NCBI RefSeq assembly: GCF_002872075.1
Contig: NZ_PGGU01000016.1
Coordinates: 707,284-771,283 of the forward strand
Direction of reading: 5' to 3'
DNA: 64,000 bases
From: Microbacterium aurantiacum
Lineage (GTDB): Bacteria; Actinomycetota; Actinomycetes; Actinomycetales; Microbacteriaceae
Positions within the stretch are counted from its first letter, which is position 1. Each line of letters opens with the position of its first letter. The position numbers and the translations under genes were made by a program. The notes under the pieces are model-generated. The model worked only from the letters and a program-made list of their open reading frames with translations, did not search any database and was not told the origin of the DNA. Shown here piece by piece: positions 27,074-36,333 of this stretch.

Positions 27074-27909
27074 GATTCCCACTCCGCGTCGTCGGCGACG
27101 GATGCCGTCGCCCGGCGCAGCACCGTGATCGATCCGGAGACCGTGTTGGCGCGCACGTCGACGAAACGTCCGGCGAGCTCGCCGGTCGAGCCGGTGTAGT
27201 TGCTCGGGCCGGAGGAACTGCGCTCGACCCCGTCGATCAGGATCCGGCCGCTCAGCGAGCGCGCCACGTAGTTCGCGGGGAGCGACTCGTCGAGGCGGAT
27301 GGTGCTGGAACCGGCGACCGTGTTCAGGTTGATCGTGTTGACGTCTCCGGCGGCATCCACCAGGGCCGAGCCGGAGACCGTGTCGATCGTCGCCTTGCGC
27401 ACGGCGCCCATGACCGCGACATCGCCGGAGACGCTGTTGGCGCTGAGCGTGCCGGTGAGGCCGCGCACCTGCACGTCGCCGGAGACCGAGTTCACCGTCA
27501 GATCGCCGATGAGCGTGTCGACGATGATGTCGCCGGAGACCGTGCTCAGACGGGTGTCGTTGCTGATCCCGGAGACGAGGGCTCCGGCGCTGACGACTCC
27601 GAGGTTGAGCGCGATCGCGCGAGGCACGGCGACGCTCACTTCGGCGCGGGGTCCGCCGGAGCCGAAGTTCCGGAACACCTCGAGGAAGTTGTCCCAGCCC
27701 AGCTGGGGGTGGTCGATCTCGACCTCGCCGCCACTGGACTCGATGCGGAGGTCCTTGATGGTGACGCCGTGCACCTCGATGCGGATGCCCGGCTCGTCGT
27801 GCGCGATGACGTCGATCTGTCCGCCGACGAGGCCCACCTTGAGGCGCGTCGCGGATTCGATGTCGATGACGCGTTCCTCGCCGGGGGCGATGAGCCACTT
27901 CTCGGTCAT
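27070..27909 (-). CDS. DUF4097 family beta-helix protein
   Basis: 279 aa, no signal peptide or membrane helix. The centre is a series of imperfect repeats such as STVSGDIIVDT, NSVSGDVQVRG, NSVSGDVAVMG and DTVSGSALVDA. These give a right-handed beta-helix typical of DUF4097 (putative adhesin) proteins. Members often accompany PadR or ECF-sigma regulators and membrane-stress genes; the biochemical role is unknown. First gene of a two-gene operon with padR, start at 27909 with cacaggag as RBS, and the promoter carries paired palindromes. Confidence 0.88.
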   Translation of the reverse strand: MTEKWLIAPGEERVIDIESATRLKVGLVGGQIDVIAHDEPGIRIEVHGVTIKDLRIESSGGEVEIDHPQLGWDNFLEVFRNFGSGGPRAEVSVAVPRAIALNLGVVSAGALVSGISNDTRLSTVSGDIIVDTLIGDLTVNSVSGDVQVRGLTGTLSANSVSGDVAVMGAVRKATIDTVSGSALVDAAGDVNTINLNTVAGSSTIRLDESLPANYVARSLSGRILIDGVERSSSGPSNYTGSTGELAGRFVDVRANTVSGSITVLRRATASVADDAEWES

Positions 27910-27933
27910 GTCTGCTTCTCCTGTGTCTTGGTT

Positions 27934-27985
27934 CGCGATATATCGCGTGCAACCAGAGTAACACGATATATCGCGAGTATGTCAA
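27934..27985 (-). promoter_or_regulatory. padR-operon promoter with two palindromic operators
   Basis: Site 1 is CGCGATATATCGCG (27934-27947), a perfect 14-bp palindrome. Site 2 (27962-27975) shares the core CGATATATCG; centres are 28 bp apart. On the minus strand -35 TTGACA (27985-27980) and -10 TACTCT (27960-27955) are separated by 19 bases, and site 2 fills that spacer while site 1 lies just downstream. This is a strong layout for repression by the dimeric PadR encoded in the operon. Confidence 0.8.
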
Positions 27986-28001
27986 GACGGGAGGCGTTCA
28001 G

Positions 28002-28050
28002 AGAGCGCAAATGGCTGCATCCGGGGTGCGGATGCAGCCATTTGCGCTCT
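28002..28050. terminator. Perfect 22-bp hairpin (family 1 copy A)
   Basis: Arms 28002-28023 and 28029-28050 (starting agagcgcaaatggctgc) are perfectly complementary around a 5-base loop; the outer cgttc/gaacg flanks extend the symmetry to about 29 bases with two mismatches. It lies just downstream of the minus-strand Tat-exported gene and upstream of the padR promoter. It is nearly identical to the hairpin at 32599-32643. Confidence 0.75.
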
Positions 28051-28070
28051 TCGAACGGTGAAGGCGCGGC

Positions 28071-29105
28071 TCAGATCGCCGGTGCCGTCACGGAGTTGTT
28101 GCTGGTGTCGCGATCCTCGAAAAGCGGCGGGAAGGTCACCGTACTGGTGTGCTCGGGGTACACGTACTCGCGGGGGGCCGAATCGACCTCGACGTCGAGG
28201 CCGAGGGTGAGTGTCTGCCCGCTCGGGATGGCGAGGTTCAGCGGAATCTGGTACCCGTTCTGCAGATTCCCCGTGGGAGCGCCGATCGACGCGAGGACGT
28301 CGTTTCCGTTCAGGACGGCGCTGGTGACCGTGATGCCGGTGTAGACGCCGGTGAACACGTTCGGGTTCGTGCTGAGAAGGCTCGTCGGCCCGTGTACGGA
28401 GATCGATCCGCTGCTGTCCAACTCGCCGGGTGCGAGAGAGGAGATCGAGACGCTGGCGGGCTTGTACACGGTGAACGCCGCGCCGCCTGCTGCGCTGGGG
28501 ATGGTGTCCGTCGTCCACGTCGCCGTCACGCCGGCGTCGAACGTGTCGAAGTAGGTCGGGGTCAACGTCACGGTGTTGTCCGATGGCGTCGGGTCGGTGC
28601 CACCGGAAGGCAGGATCGAGACCGAGGAGGGAGCGATGTCCTCGTACCAGTCCTCGGTGATCGAGCCGTAGGAGATGAGGATCTCCGCCTCGGCGCCGTC
28701 CGCGGGGATCGCGATCGGGAGGCTGAAGATCGCGGTCGTCGTGTTGCCCGTCGTCGTCGTGGTGAGCAGCGTTGCGGCCTGAGCGTCGATGGTGGCGCTG
28801 GGCGCACCGAAGATACGGGCGTCGAACGTCATCACGAGGTTCGCTCCCGGCGTCGGAGTATCGCCGACGGTGGTGGCGCCGTATCCACCGAGAATGGCGA
28901 TCCGGTAGCCGCGCAGGCCGTCCGGACTCCGGCCGAAGATCGTGTCGCCGAACGAGTATCCGCGAAGGCGCAGATCGACCGCCACGCTTGCGGCGGCGAG
29001 CGGTGTCGCGACCGCGAGGGCGACCACGGGAGCCGACCAGGCGGACGCTTTCAGGATCGTGCGGCGGCTGAGGCCGCCCGTCTGTGCGTTCTCGAGTGCA
29101 GGCAT
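28071..29105 (-). CDS. Tat-exported protein of unknown function
   Basis: 344 aa. The N-terminus has a twin-arginine signal: SRRTILKASAWSAPVVALAVATPLAAA (SRR at residues 13-15), ending near AAAS. The mature part is Thr/Ser/Gly-rich, with Ig-like beta-strand character (DNTVTLTPTYFDTFDAGVTATW; LTLGLDVEVDSAPREYVYPEHTSTVTF). There is no C-terminal anchor or LPXTG motif, so it is secreted or loosely wall-associated. ATG 29105 is chosen because aggag lies about nine bases upstream and the Tat signal then starts properly; the frame runs open to 29153. No family recognised. Confidence 0.75.
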   Translation of the reverse strand: MPALENAQTGGLSRRTILKASAWSAPVVALAVATPLAAASVAVDLRLRGYSFGDTIFGRSPDGLRGYRIAILGGYGATTVGDTPTPGANLVMTFDARIFGAPSATIDAQAATLLTTTTTGNTTTAIFSLPIAIPADGAEAEILISYGSITEDWYEDIAPSSVSILPSGGTDPTPSDNTVTLTPTYFDTFDAGVTATWTTDTIPSAAGGAAFTVYKPASVSISSLAPGELDSSGSISVHGPTSLLSTNPNVFTGVYTGITVTSAVLNGNDVLASIGAPTGNLQNGYQIPLNLAIPSGQTLTLGLDVEVDSAPREYVYPEHTSTVTFPPLFEDRDTSNNSVTAPAI

Positions 29106-29191
29106 GATGAAGCTTCTCCTCCGGTGGCTTCGGGAACAGTTCCCCTGCCCCACCGACCAGGCTAGTCAATCAATCGATCGAATGTGCCGGT

Positions 29192-31678
<2,487 letters not shown>

Positions 31679-31684
31679 GTATCG

Positions 31685-31690
31685 ACCGTA
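31685..31690 (-). promoter_or_regulatory. Leaderless -10 box of glgP
   Basis: TACGGT on the minus strand, six bases before the GTG at 31678; no Shine-Dalgarno sequence precedes that start. Confidence 0.5.
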
Positions 31691-31737
31691 GCGACCGGGT
31701 GTATCGGCCGCATCAACGGGCCGTGAAGAGTTCCCGC

Positions 31738-31768
31738 TTGACATTGACGCTACGGCAACTTCTACGGT
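31738..31768 (+). promoter_or_regulatory. MerR-type promoter with 19-bp spacer and operator dyad
   Basis: -35 TTGACA (31738-31743) and -10 TACGGT (31763-31768) are 19 bp apart, the elongated spacing of MerR-activated promoters. An imperfect dyad TTGACGctaCGgCAA (31744-31758) is centred in the spacer, where MerR proteins bind and untwist DNA. Autoactivation of the downstream gene is implied. Confidence 0.75.
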
Positions 31769-31796
31769 GGAGATATCGATAAGGAAGGAGGATGCC

Positions 31797-32576
31797 ATGG
31801 ACAGGCGTGACTGGTCGATCCAGGAGATCGCCCGCCTCGCGGGCACCACGAGCCGCACGCTGCGTCACTACGACGACATCGGCCTGCTCGCCCCCTCGCG
31901 CATCGCGCACAACGGCTACCGCCACTACGACGAGCAGGCGCTCGTGCGTCTGCAGCGCATCCTGCTGCTGCGGGAACTCGGCCTCGGCCTCCCGCAGGTG
32001 CGCGAAGTGCTCGAGAAGGAGCGCGGTGAGGCATCCGCGCTCGAGACCCACCTCGCGCTGCTGCGCGAGGAGCAGAGCCGGCTGGCGCGGCAGATCGCGT
32101 CGGTCGAATCCACCATCAACGCATTGAAAGGAGGTGAAACCCTCATGGCAGAGAACATGTTCGACGGTTTCGACCACACGCAGTACAAAGACGAGGTCGA
32201 AGAGCGCTGGGGCAGGAAGGCCTACGCCGACAGCGACCGCTGGTGGCGGGGGATGACGGATGCCGAGCGCACCGCCTGGCAGCAGCGCGTGTCCGATCTC
32301 GGACGCGACTGGATCACGGCCGCGGAGAGCGGCATCGATCCGGCATCCGCCGACGCCCAGGACGTCGCCCGACGCCACGTCGAGTGGCTGACGGACGTGC
32401 CCGGCACGCCGGCCGCCGCCCCCGGCGGCGACGCGAAGGCGTACGTGATCGGTCTCGGCGAGATGTACGTCGCCGACCCGCGATTCGGCGCCAACTACGC
32501 GACGAGCGCGGGCGGCACCCATGGCGCGGAGTTCGTCCGCGACGCCCTCCGCATCTACGCGGAGGCCAACCTGTAA
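31797..32576 (+). CDS. MerR family regulator with TipAS ligand domain (TipAL-like)
   Basis: 259 aa. N-terminal MerR domain (WSIQEIARLAGTTSRTLRHYDDIGLLAPSRIAHNGYRHYDEQAL), a dimerisation coiled coil to about residue 112, then a TipAS domain from MAENMFDGFDHTQYKDEVEERWG to the end. In Streptomyces lividans TipA, this domain binds thiopeptide antibiotics and turns on the tipA promoter. ATG 31797 has an excellent RBS (aaggaaggagga); a GTG at 31767 lies inside the -10 box and is excluded. As in tipA, a second internal start produces the ligand domain alone. Confidence 0.93.
   Translation: MDRRDWSIQEIARLAGTTSRTLRHYDDIGLLAPSRIAHNGYRHYDEQALVRLQRILLLRELGLGLPQVREVLEKERGEASALETHLALLREEQSRLARQIASVESTINALKGGETLMAENMFDGFDHTQYKDEVEERWGRKAYADSDRWWRGMTDAERTAWQQRVSDLGRDWITAAESGIDPASADAQDVARRHVEWLTDVPGTPAAAPGGDAKAYVIGLGEMYVADPRFGANYATSAGGTHGAEFVRDALRIYAEANL
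32127..32147 (+). promoter_or_regulatory. Internal Shine-Dalgarno and start codon inside the MerR-TipAS gene
   Basis: aaaggaggtga (32127-32137) matches the 3' end of 16S rRNA without mismatch. It stands seven bases before an in-frame ATG (32145), at the junction of coiled coil and TipAS domain. A sequence this strong within a coding region is unlikely by chance and implies independent translation of the C-terminal domain. Confidence 0.8.
32145..32576 (+). CDS. Internally initiated TipAS-like ligand-binding protein
   Basis: 143-aa product in the same frame as the MerR-TipAS gene, starting at its Met117 (MAENMFDGF) behind a perfect Shine-Dalgarno. The S. lividans tipA gene likewise yields TipAL (253 aa) and, by internal initiation, TipAS (144 aa), the short form greatly outnumbering the long. 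The nearly identical lengths argue for the same design. TipAS-type domains sequester ligands and so confer modest resistance. Whether this protein binds thiopeptides is untested, since key ligand residues cannot be checked here. Confidence 0.7.
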   Translation: MAENMFDGFDHTQYKDEVEERWGRKAYADSDRWWRGMTDAERTAWQQRVSDLGRDWITAAESGIDPASADAQDVARRHVEWLTDVPGTPAAAPGGDAKAYVIGLGEMYVADPRFGANYATSAGGTHGAEFVRDALRIYAEANL

Positions 32577-32598
32577 GGACCCTCGGTTCGTTTCACAG

Positions 32599-32643
32599 AG
32601 CGCAAACGGCTCCATCCGGGCTCCGGATGGAGCCGTTTGCGCT
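32599..32643. terminator. Perfect 21-bp hairpin (family 1 copy B)
   Basis: Arms 32599-32619 (starting agcgcaaacggctccatc) and 32623-32643 pair perfectly around a 3-base loop, just after the merR-tipAS stop. It is the same sequence family as 28002-28050, including the ttcgaacg flank on the right. Terminator position. Confidence 0.75.
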
Positions 32644-32668
32644 ATTCGAACGCAGCCGTACCGAGGCG

Positions 32669-32674
32669 TAGGGT
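32669..32674 (+). promoter_or_regulatory. Leaderless -10 box of the 124-aa membrane protein
   Basis: TAGGGT six bases upstream of ATG 32681, without a Shine-Dalgarno sequence. Confidence 0.5.
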
Positions 32675-32680
32675 CGTCGC

Positions 32681-33055
32681 ATGGGCCGGCAGCGCAGACG
32701 CACCGAGGTGATGCCGATGTTCGCGGCCGCCGTCACGGCGTATGCCGCGAACTGCGCACTCGGAGCAGCGGTCGCCGCGAAGGTCATCGACACCTCCGGA
32801 TTCCGCTGGCTGCACCACGTGCTCTACATCGCGACCTGCGTGACCACGGCGACAGCGATCGGCGTCGCGCGGCGGGCGGGACCGCGCAGCGCGAGCCGTC
32901 GCGCGGGACTCGCCCTGCTGCCGGCGGTCGTGCCGCTCGCGGCGATCCCGTACGTCGGGACGCACAGCCGGCGGCATCCGCTCGTCGCGCTCGCCGCGGC
33001 CCCGTTCCTCATCGCGGGCCTCGCCTTCGCCCTCCGCCCCGCCGACCGGAAGTGA
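32681..33055 (+). CDS. Small membrane protein, unknown
   Basis: 124 aa. About four hydrophobic segments: [21 protein letters not shown], the [17 protein letters not shown] region, [17 protein letters not shown] and [18 protein letters not shown]. Basic residues cluster at the N-terminus (GRQRRRTE) and in the second loop. No family recognised. The ATG follows a leaderless TAGGGT box. The nitroreductase gene starts four bases after the stop, so the two are co-transcribed; the functional link is unknown. Confidence 0.65.
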   Translation: MGRQRRRTEVMPMFAAAVTAYAANCALGAAVAAKVIDTSGFRWLHHVLYIATCVTTATAIGVARRAGPRSASRRAGLALLPAVVPLAAIPYVGTHSRRHPLVALAAAPFLIAGLAFALRPADRK

Positions 33056-33059
33056 CCCC

Positions 33060-33860
33060 ATGGAACTCCTCGACGCCATCCGCCGCCGCAAGACGACCAA
33101 TGGGGCTTTCCAGCCCGACCCGGTCTCCGAGGAGCATCAGCGGCTGCTTCTGGAAGCTGCCGGGCGGGCGCCGTCGCAACTGAACAGCCAGCCGTGGCGA
33201 TTCGTCGTGATCGAGAGCCGCGAGACGATCGACCGGATCGCGCGCATCTCCGGCGAGAGCATGACGGAGGCGATGTCGAACGGCACCTTCTTCGAGCGGT
33301 ACAAGCCGTACTTCCGGTTCAGCCAGGCCGAGATGGAGGAGAAGCGCAACGGGATGCTGTTCGACAAGCTCCCCGCCCCGCTCCGGCCCTTCACCGGGCA
33401 GGTGTTCACGAAACGCGGGCAGACGCTCATGAACGCGCTCGGTGTGCCGAAGACGCTCGGTGCCGAGAACCGGAAGCTCGTCGCAGGCTCCCCACTGCTG
33501 ATCGGCGTCATGCTCGACCGGAGCGAATATCGCCCGGGGCAGCTCTCGTCGTTCTACTCGGTGTTCAGCATGGGGGCGGCCATGGAGAACATCTGGCTCA
33601 CCACCGTCGAACTCGGGATGGGCATCCAGTTCATCTCGTTCCCGATGGAGGTCCCCGGACGGTGGGATGAGATCGTGCAGCTCCTGCACGTGCCCGACGA
33701 TCTCGAGCTCATGGCCGTCTACCGGCTCGGCTACCTGCCGCCCGAACAGCGCCGTCCGGCCATCGACTGGTCCAGCAGCCAGCGCCGGCTCGCCTCGCAG
33801 TACGTCTTCCGCGAGAACTGCGACACCCCGCAGCAGGGCTGGGACACCACCGCGCCCTGA
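33060..33860 (+). CDS. Nitroreductase family protein
   Basis: 266 aa. The FMN-binding nitroreductase start [51 protein letters not shown] is clear. Later [24 protein letters not shown] and [20 protein letters not shown] match the usual dimer-interface and C-terminal elements. It contains a larger insertion (about residues 75-145: [22 protein letters not shown]) than the smallest family members. It would reduce nitro compounds or quinones with NAD(P)H in the cytoplasm; the natural substrate is unknown. Confidence 0.88.
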   Translation: MELLDAIRRRKTTNGAFQPDPVSEEHQRLLLEAAGRAPSQLNSQPWRFVVIESRETIDRIARISGESMTEAMSNGTFFERYKPYFRFSQAEMEEKRNGMLFDKLPAPLRPFTGQVFTKRGQTLMNALGVPKTLGAENRKLVAGSPLLIGVMLDRSEYRPGQLSSFYSVFSMGAAMENIWLTTVELGMGIQFISFPMEVPGRWDEIVQLLHVPDDLELMAVYRLGYLPPEQRRPAIDWSSSQRRLASQYVFRENCDTPQQGWDTTAP

Positions 33861-33868
33861 GGGAGGCG

Positions 33869-35395
33869 TCAGCCTCGACCGGATCGGGGGAGTTGCGTCA
33901 GATCCTTCACCGCCGGGCCTTCGACGCGTGTGCCGTCGGGCGCGAAACGCGAGGCGTGCAACGGGCAATCCCAGGTGCATTCGGCGTCGTTCCAATCGAG
34001 CACGCCGCCCATGTGCGTGCACACCGCGGAGACGGCGCGCGTGACGCCGTCGACGGTCGAGACGCCGACCGGATGCCCCGCCCGGTTGGCCACGACGCCG
34101 GCGCCTTCGTCCGGCCGAGGAACCGGGACCGATCGCGATTCGGCGTCGGCCCATCCGGCGGCAGCGGCCGCCGCGACCCTCGCGCCCTCGATCGCGCCGC
34201 GCCCGAGGTCGGCGGGCACGGTCAGGCGCGTGCCGAGCGTGTTCATCCAGGAGGATCTCTCGCGCCGGCTCGTGCCGAGGATCTCGGCGGTGAGGCGCAA
34301 TGCGGCCGCGGGTGCGTTCGACAGACCCCACTTGGCGTAGCCGGTGGCGAAGCGGATGGCGCCGACGCCGCGCGGCATCGCGCCGACGAAAGGAATCTGG
34401 TTGTGCGATTCGTAGTCCTGGGCCGACCAGCGATGCGTCTCCACCGCGCCGGGAAAGTGCTGCGCGGTCCACGCCACCAGGTCGTCGACGGCTGCCGTCT
34501 CGCCGTCGGAGCGCCCGACCGGATGGCCGTTCCCGCCGACGATGAGCTGAGCCACGCCGTCCGGGCCGTCGGCGCCGGAAACCGGTCGGATCGAACGCGT
34601 CGGGCTGTCCACCGAGAGGTAGGTCCCTTCCGTCACTCCGCCGGGCACCCGGAACGAGACGCAGTACGACCGCATGCCTCTGACCTTCGTGAAATACAGG
34701 CCTCGATCGAGGACGGGGGTCCCGGTCGCGAGCACGATGTGGTCGGCGAACACAGGTCCCTGCGTCGTCTCGACGCGCGGTGAGCCGAGAGCATGAGCGC
34801 CCGCGACGCGGATGCCGGTGAGCAGCGTCCCGCCTCCGTCGAGCAACTCGCGCACGAGCGCCAGCGCGACCGTCACCGGATCGATCGTCACCTGGTCCTC
34901 GAGCGCGACGGCGCCCGAGATCGGGAACGGGGCCGTCAGCTGGCCGGGTGCCAGCATCCTCGTACCGAGACCCGCCTCGCGAGCGGCGGCATGCTGCTCG
35001 CGCACGGTCTCCACGCCGTCCGGCGTCTGCGCGTAGGAATGGTCGGTGCGGCGCGTGTACGGGACTCCGGCGTTGTCGGCGAAATCGGTCAGCCAGTCCC
35101 TGCCCTCTCGATTAGCGTCGACATAGGCGCGCACGAGCGCGGCAGGGTGATGGCGACGGATCTCGGCGAGGCGCTTGCCCTGCAGAAGCGAGAGCTTGCC
35201 GGTGTTTCCGCCGCTGGCGAGTTCCGCCACTTCTCCGGCCTCGATCACGGCGACGTCGAGCCCCGCGCGCGTGAGCATGACCGCGGTCGTCAGACCGGTG
35301 AGCCCGGCGCCGACGACGACGACATCGTGCTGCGCTCCCGGTTCGAAGGTCGAGCCGGCGGGCATGGTCGTGTCGATCTTCCAGAGTGGCTTCAT
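33869..35395 (-). CDS. FAD-dependent oxidoreductase with C-terminal Rieske domain
   Basis: 508 aa. Residues ~22-380 are a DadA/GlpD-type FAD domain (VVVGAGLTGLTTAVMLTRAGLDVAVIEAGE; ATGYAKWGLSNAPAAALRLTAEIL). The C-terminal ~100 residues are a Rieske [2Fe-2S] domain with ligands in CTHMGG and CPLHASRF (C-x-H, C-x2-H). This architecture recurs in actinobacteria and cyanobacteria and is thought to pass electrons from a deaminating or dehydrogenating flavin site to the cluster; the substrate is unknown. It ends nine bases from the convergent nitroreductase and diverges from crcB. Confidence 0.9.
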   Translation of the reverse strand: MKPLWKIDTTMPAGSTFEPGAQHDVVVVGAGLTGLTTAVMLTRAGLDVAVIEAGEVAELASGGNTGKLSLLQGKRLAEIRRHHPAALVRAYVDANREGRDWLTDFADNAGVPYTRRTDHSYAQTPDGVETVREQHAAAREAGLGTRMLAPGQLTAPFPISGAVALEDQVTIDPVTVALALVRELLDGGGTLLTGIRVAGAHALGSPRVETTQGPVFADHIVLATGTPVLDRGLYFTKVRGMRSYCVSFRVPGGVTEGTYLSVDSPTRSIRPVSGADGPDGVAQLIVGGNGHPVGRSDGETAAVDDLVAWTAQHFPGAVETHRWSAQDYESHNQIPFVGAMPRGVGAIRFATGYAKWGLSNAPAAALRLTAEILGTSRRERSSWMNTLGTRLTVPADLGRGAIEGARVAAAAAAGWADAESRSVPVPRPDEGAGVVANRAGHPVGVSTVDGVTRAVSAVCTHMGGVLDWNDAECTWDCPLHASRFAPDGTRVEGPAVKDLTQLPRSGRG

Positions 35396-35483
35396 GTCGC
35401 CCAGTCAATGCGCACCGCCGTCGGGCGCCCACCCTCTTGACATCGAGATGATGTGCCGCAACAGGGCGACTAAAGTGACCAAC

Positions 35484-35858
35484 GTGAACCTTCGCCGCGT
35501 CCTGCTCGTCGCCGCGGGCGGAACGGCCGGGACTGCAGCCCGGCTGGGACTCGGACTGGTCATACCGGACGCCGGGGGCTTCCCCGTCGCCGTGCTCGTC
35601 GCGAACCTGCTCGGCGCCCTGCTCATCGGCATCCTCACGGCGCGCCTGCCGAAGGCGACGGAGATGCGCCTGTTCCTCGGAACCGGCCTGCTCGGCGGGT
35701 TCACGACGTACAGCGCGTTCATGACGGGCACCGTGGGTCTGTGGGCGGATGCTCCGCTTCTCGCGGTCGCCTACGCGGTCGGCAGCCTCGTGCTCGGTCT
35801 CGCCGCGGCGACGCTCGGACTGCGCATCGGCCGGCCCCGTGCGGGAGCGGCCTCATGA
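35484..35858 (+). CDS. crcB: Fluoride efflux channel subunit CrcB/Fluc (first copy)
   Basis: 124 aa, four hydrophobic helices. Fluc hallmarks: GGTAGTAARLGLGL near the N-terminus, VANLLGALLIGILTA, and GLLGGFTTYSAFMTGTV containing the conserved GxxGGxTTxSxF pore motif. It exports fluoride as a dual-topology dimer or with the next gene as heterodimer. GTG 35484 is preferred because a TAAAGT -10 box ends seven bases before it; GTG 35475 is an alternative. It overlaps the second crcB by four bases. Confidence 0.93.
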   Translation: MNLRRVLLVAAGGTAGTAARLGLGLVIPDAGGFPVAVLVANLLGALLIGILTARLPKATEMRLFLGTGLLGGFTTYSAFMTGTVGLWADAPLLAVAYAVGSLVLGLAAATLGLRIGRPRAGAAS

Positions 35859-36214
35859 GCCCGCTGCTGTTCTTCGGCGCCGCGGTCGCCGGTGGCGTGG
35901 GTGCGGTGCTCCGATATCTCGTCGATCTCGGTGTCGCGAAGCTCGCCGGACGCCGCTTCCCCTGGGGGATCCTCCTGGTGAATCTCACCGGCTCGTTCGC
36001 GCTCGGCCTCGTCACAGCGGCTCTGCCCGACCAGGCATTCCTCCTCGGTGCCGGCCTGCTCGGCGGCTACACGACGTTCAGCACCGCGATGCTCGACACG
36101 GTCGCCCTCTGGCGCGACGGCGCGCGGTGGGCATCGGTGTTCGATGCGGTGGGGATGCTCGCGCTCGCGCTCCTTGCCGCCGGCCTGGGTCTCACGCTCG
36201 GCTCCATGATCTGA
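35855..36214 (+). CDS. crcB: Fluoride efflux channel subunit CrcB/Fluc (second copy)
   Basis: 119 aa, four helices, with GAVLRYLVDL (conserved Arg), GILLVNLTGSFALGLV (conserved Asn) and GAGLLGGYTTFSTAMLDTV. Paired, overlapping crcB genes usually encode the two oppositely oriented halves of a heterodimeric channel. ATG 35855 overlaps the preceding stop (ATGA), ensuring equal translation. I could not find a fluoride riboswitch upstream of the pair. Confidence 0.94.
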   Translation: MSPLLFFGAAVAGGVGAVLRYLVDLGVAKLAGRRFPWGILLVNLTGSFALGLVTAALPDQAFLLGAGLLGGYTTFSTAMLDTVALWRDGARWASVFDAVGMLALALLAAGLGLTLGSMI

Positions 36215-36245
36215 ACTCGCTCTTGCGCGGGTCGGCGGCACCGGC

Positions 36246-36270
36246 TAATCTCCTTGCTAATCGTTTAACA
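36246..36270 (+). promoter_or_regulatory. Promoter -10 and LacI-family operator of the second sugar locus
   Basis: TGCTAATCGTTTAACA (36255-36270) is a 16-base near-palindrome with the central CG and TAA/TTA half-sites typical of LacI-family operators (12 of 16 positions symmetrical). A -10-like TAATCT (36246-36251) lies just upstream with TTGCGC (36221-36226) as possible -35. A repressor here would block the transcript of the importer; the LacI protein encoded at 39458 is the natural candidate. Confidence 0.75.
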
Positions 36271-36333
36271 CGCTCGAGCCGCAGACTCGAGCGATCGACC
36301 TCGCACCCGAAGCAACCGTCAAAGGAGACACCC

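Noticed and set aside
26447..27985. A continuous open frame suggesting a fusion of an Arg-rich protein with PadR
   Set aside because: The upstream part is the shifted frame of the DUF4097 gene, whose own frame shows clear repeats; the PadR ATG at 27073 overlaps that gene's stop in the usual coupled manner.
31767..31796. Upstream GTG start for the MerR-TipAS gene
   Set aside because: It lies within the -10 hexamer of the gene's own promoter, so it would not be transcribed; ATG 31797 has a near-perfect Shine-Dalgarno.
35396..35483. Fluoride riboswitch upstream of crcB
   Set aside because: The conserved segments of the crcB motif are not recognisable in this short region, and the promoter boxes place transcription start at the GTG.
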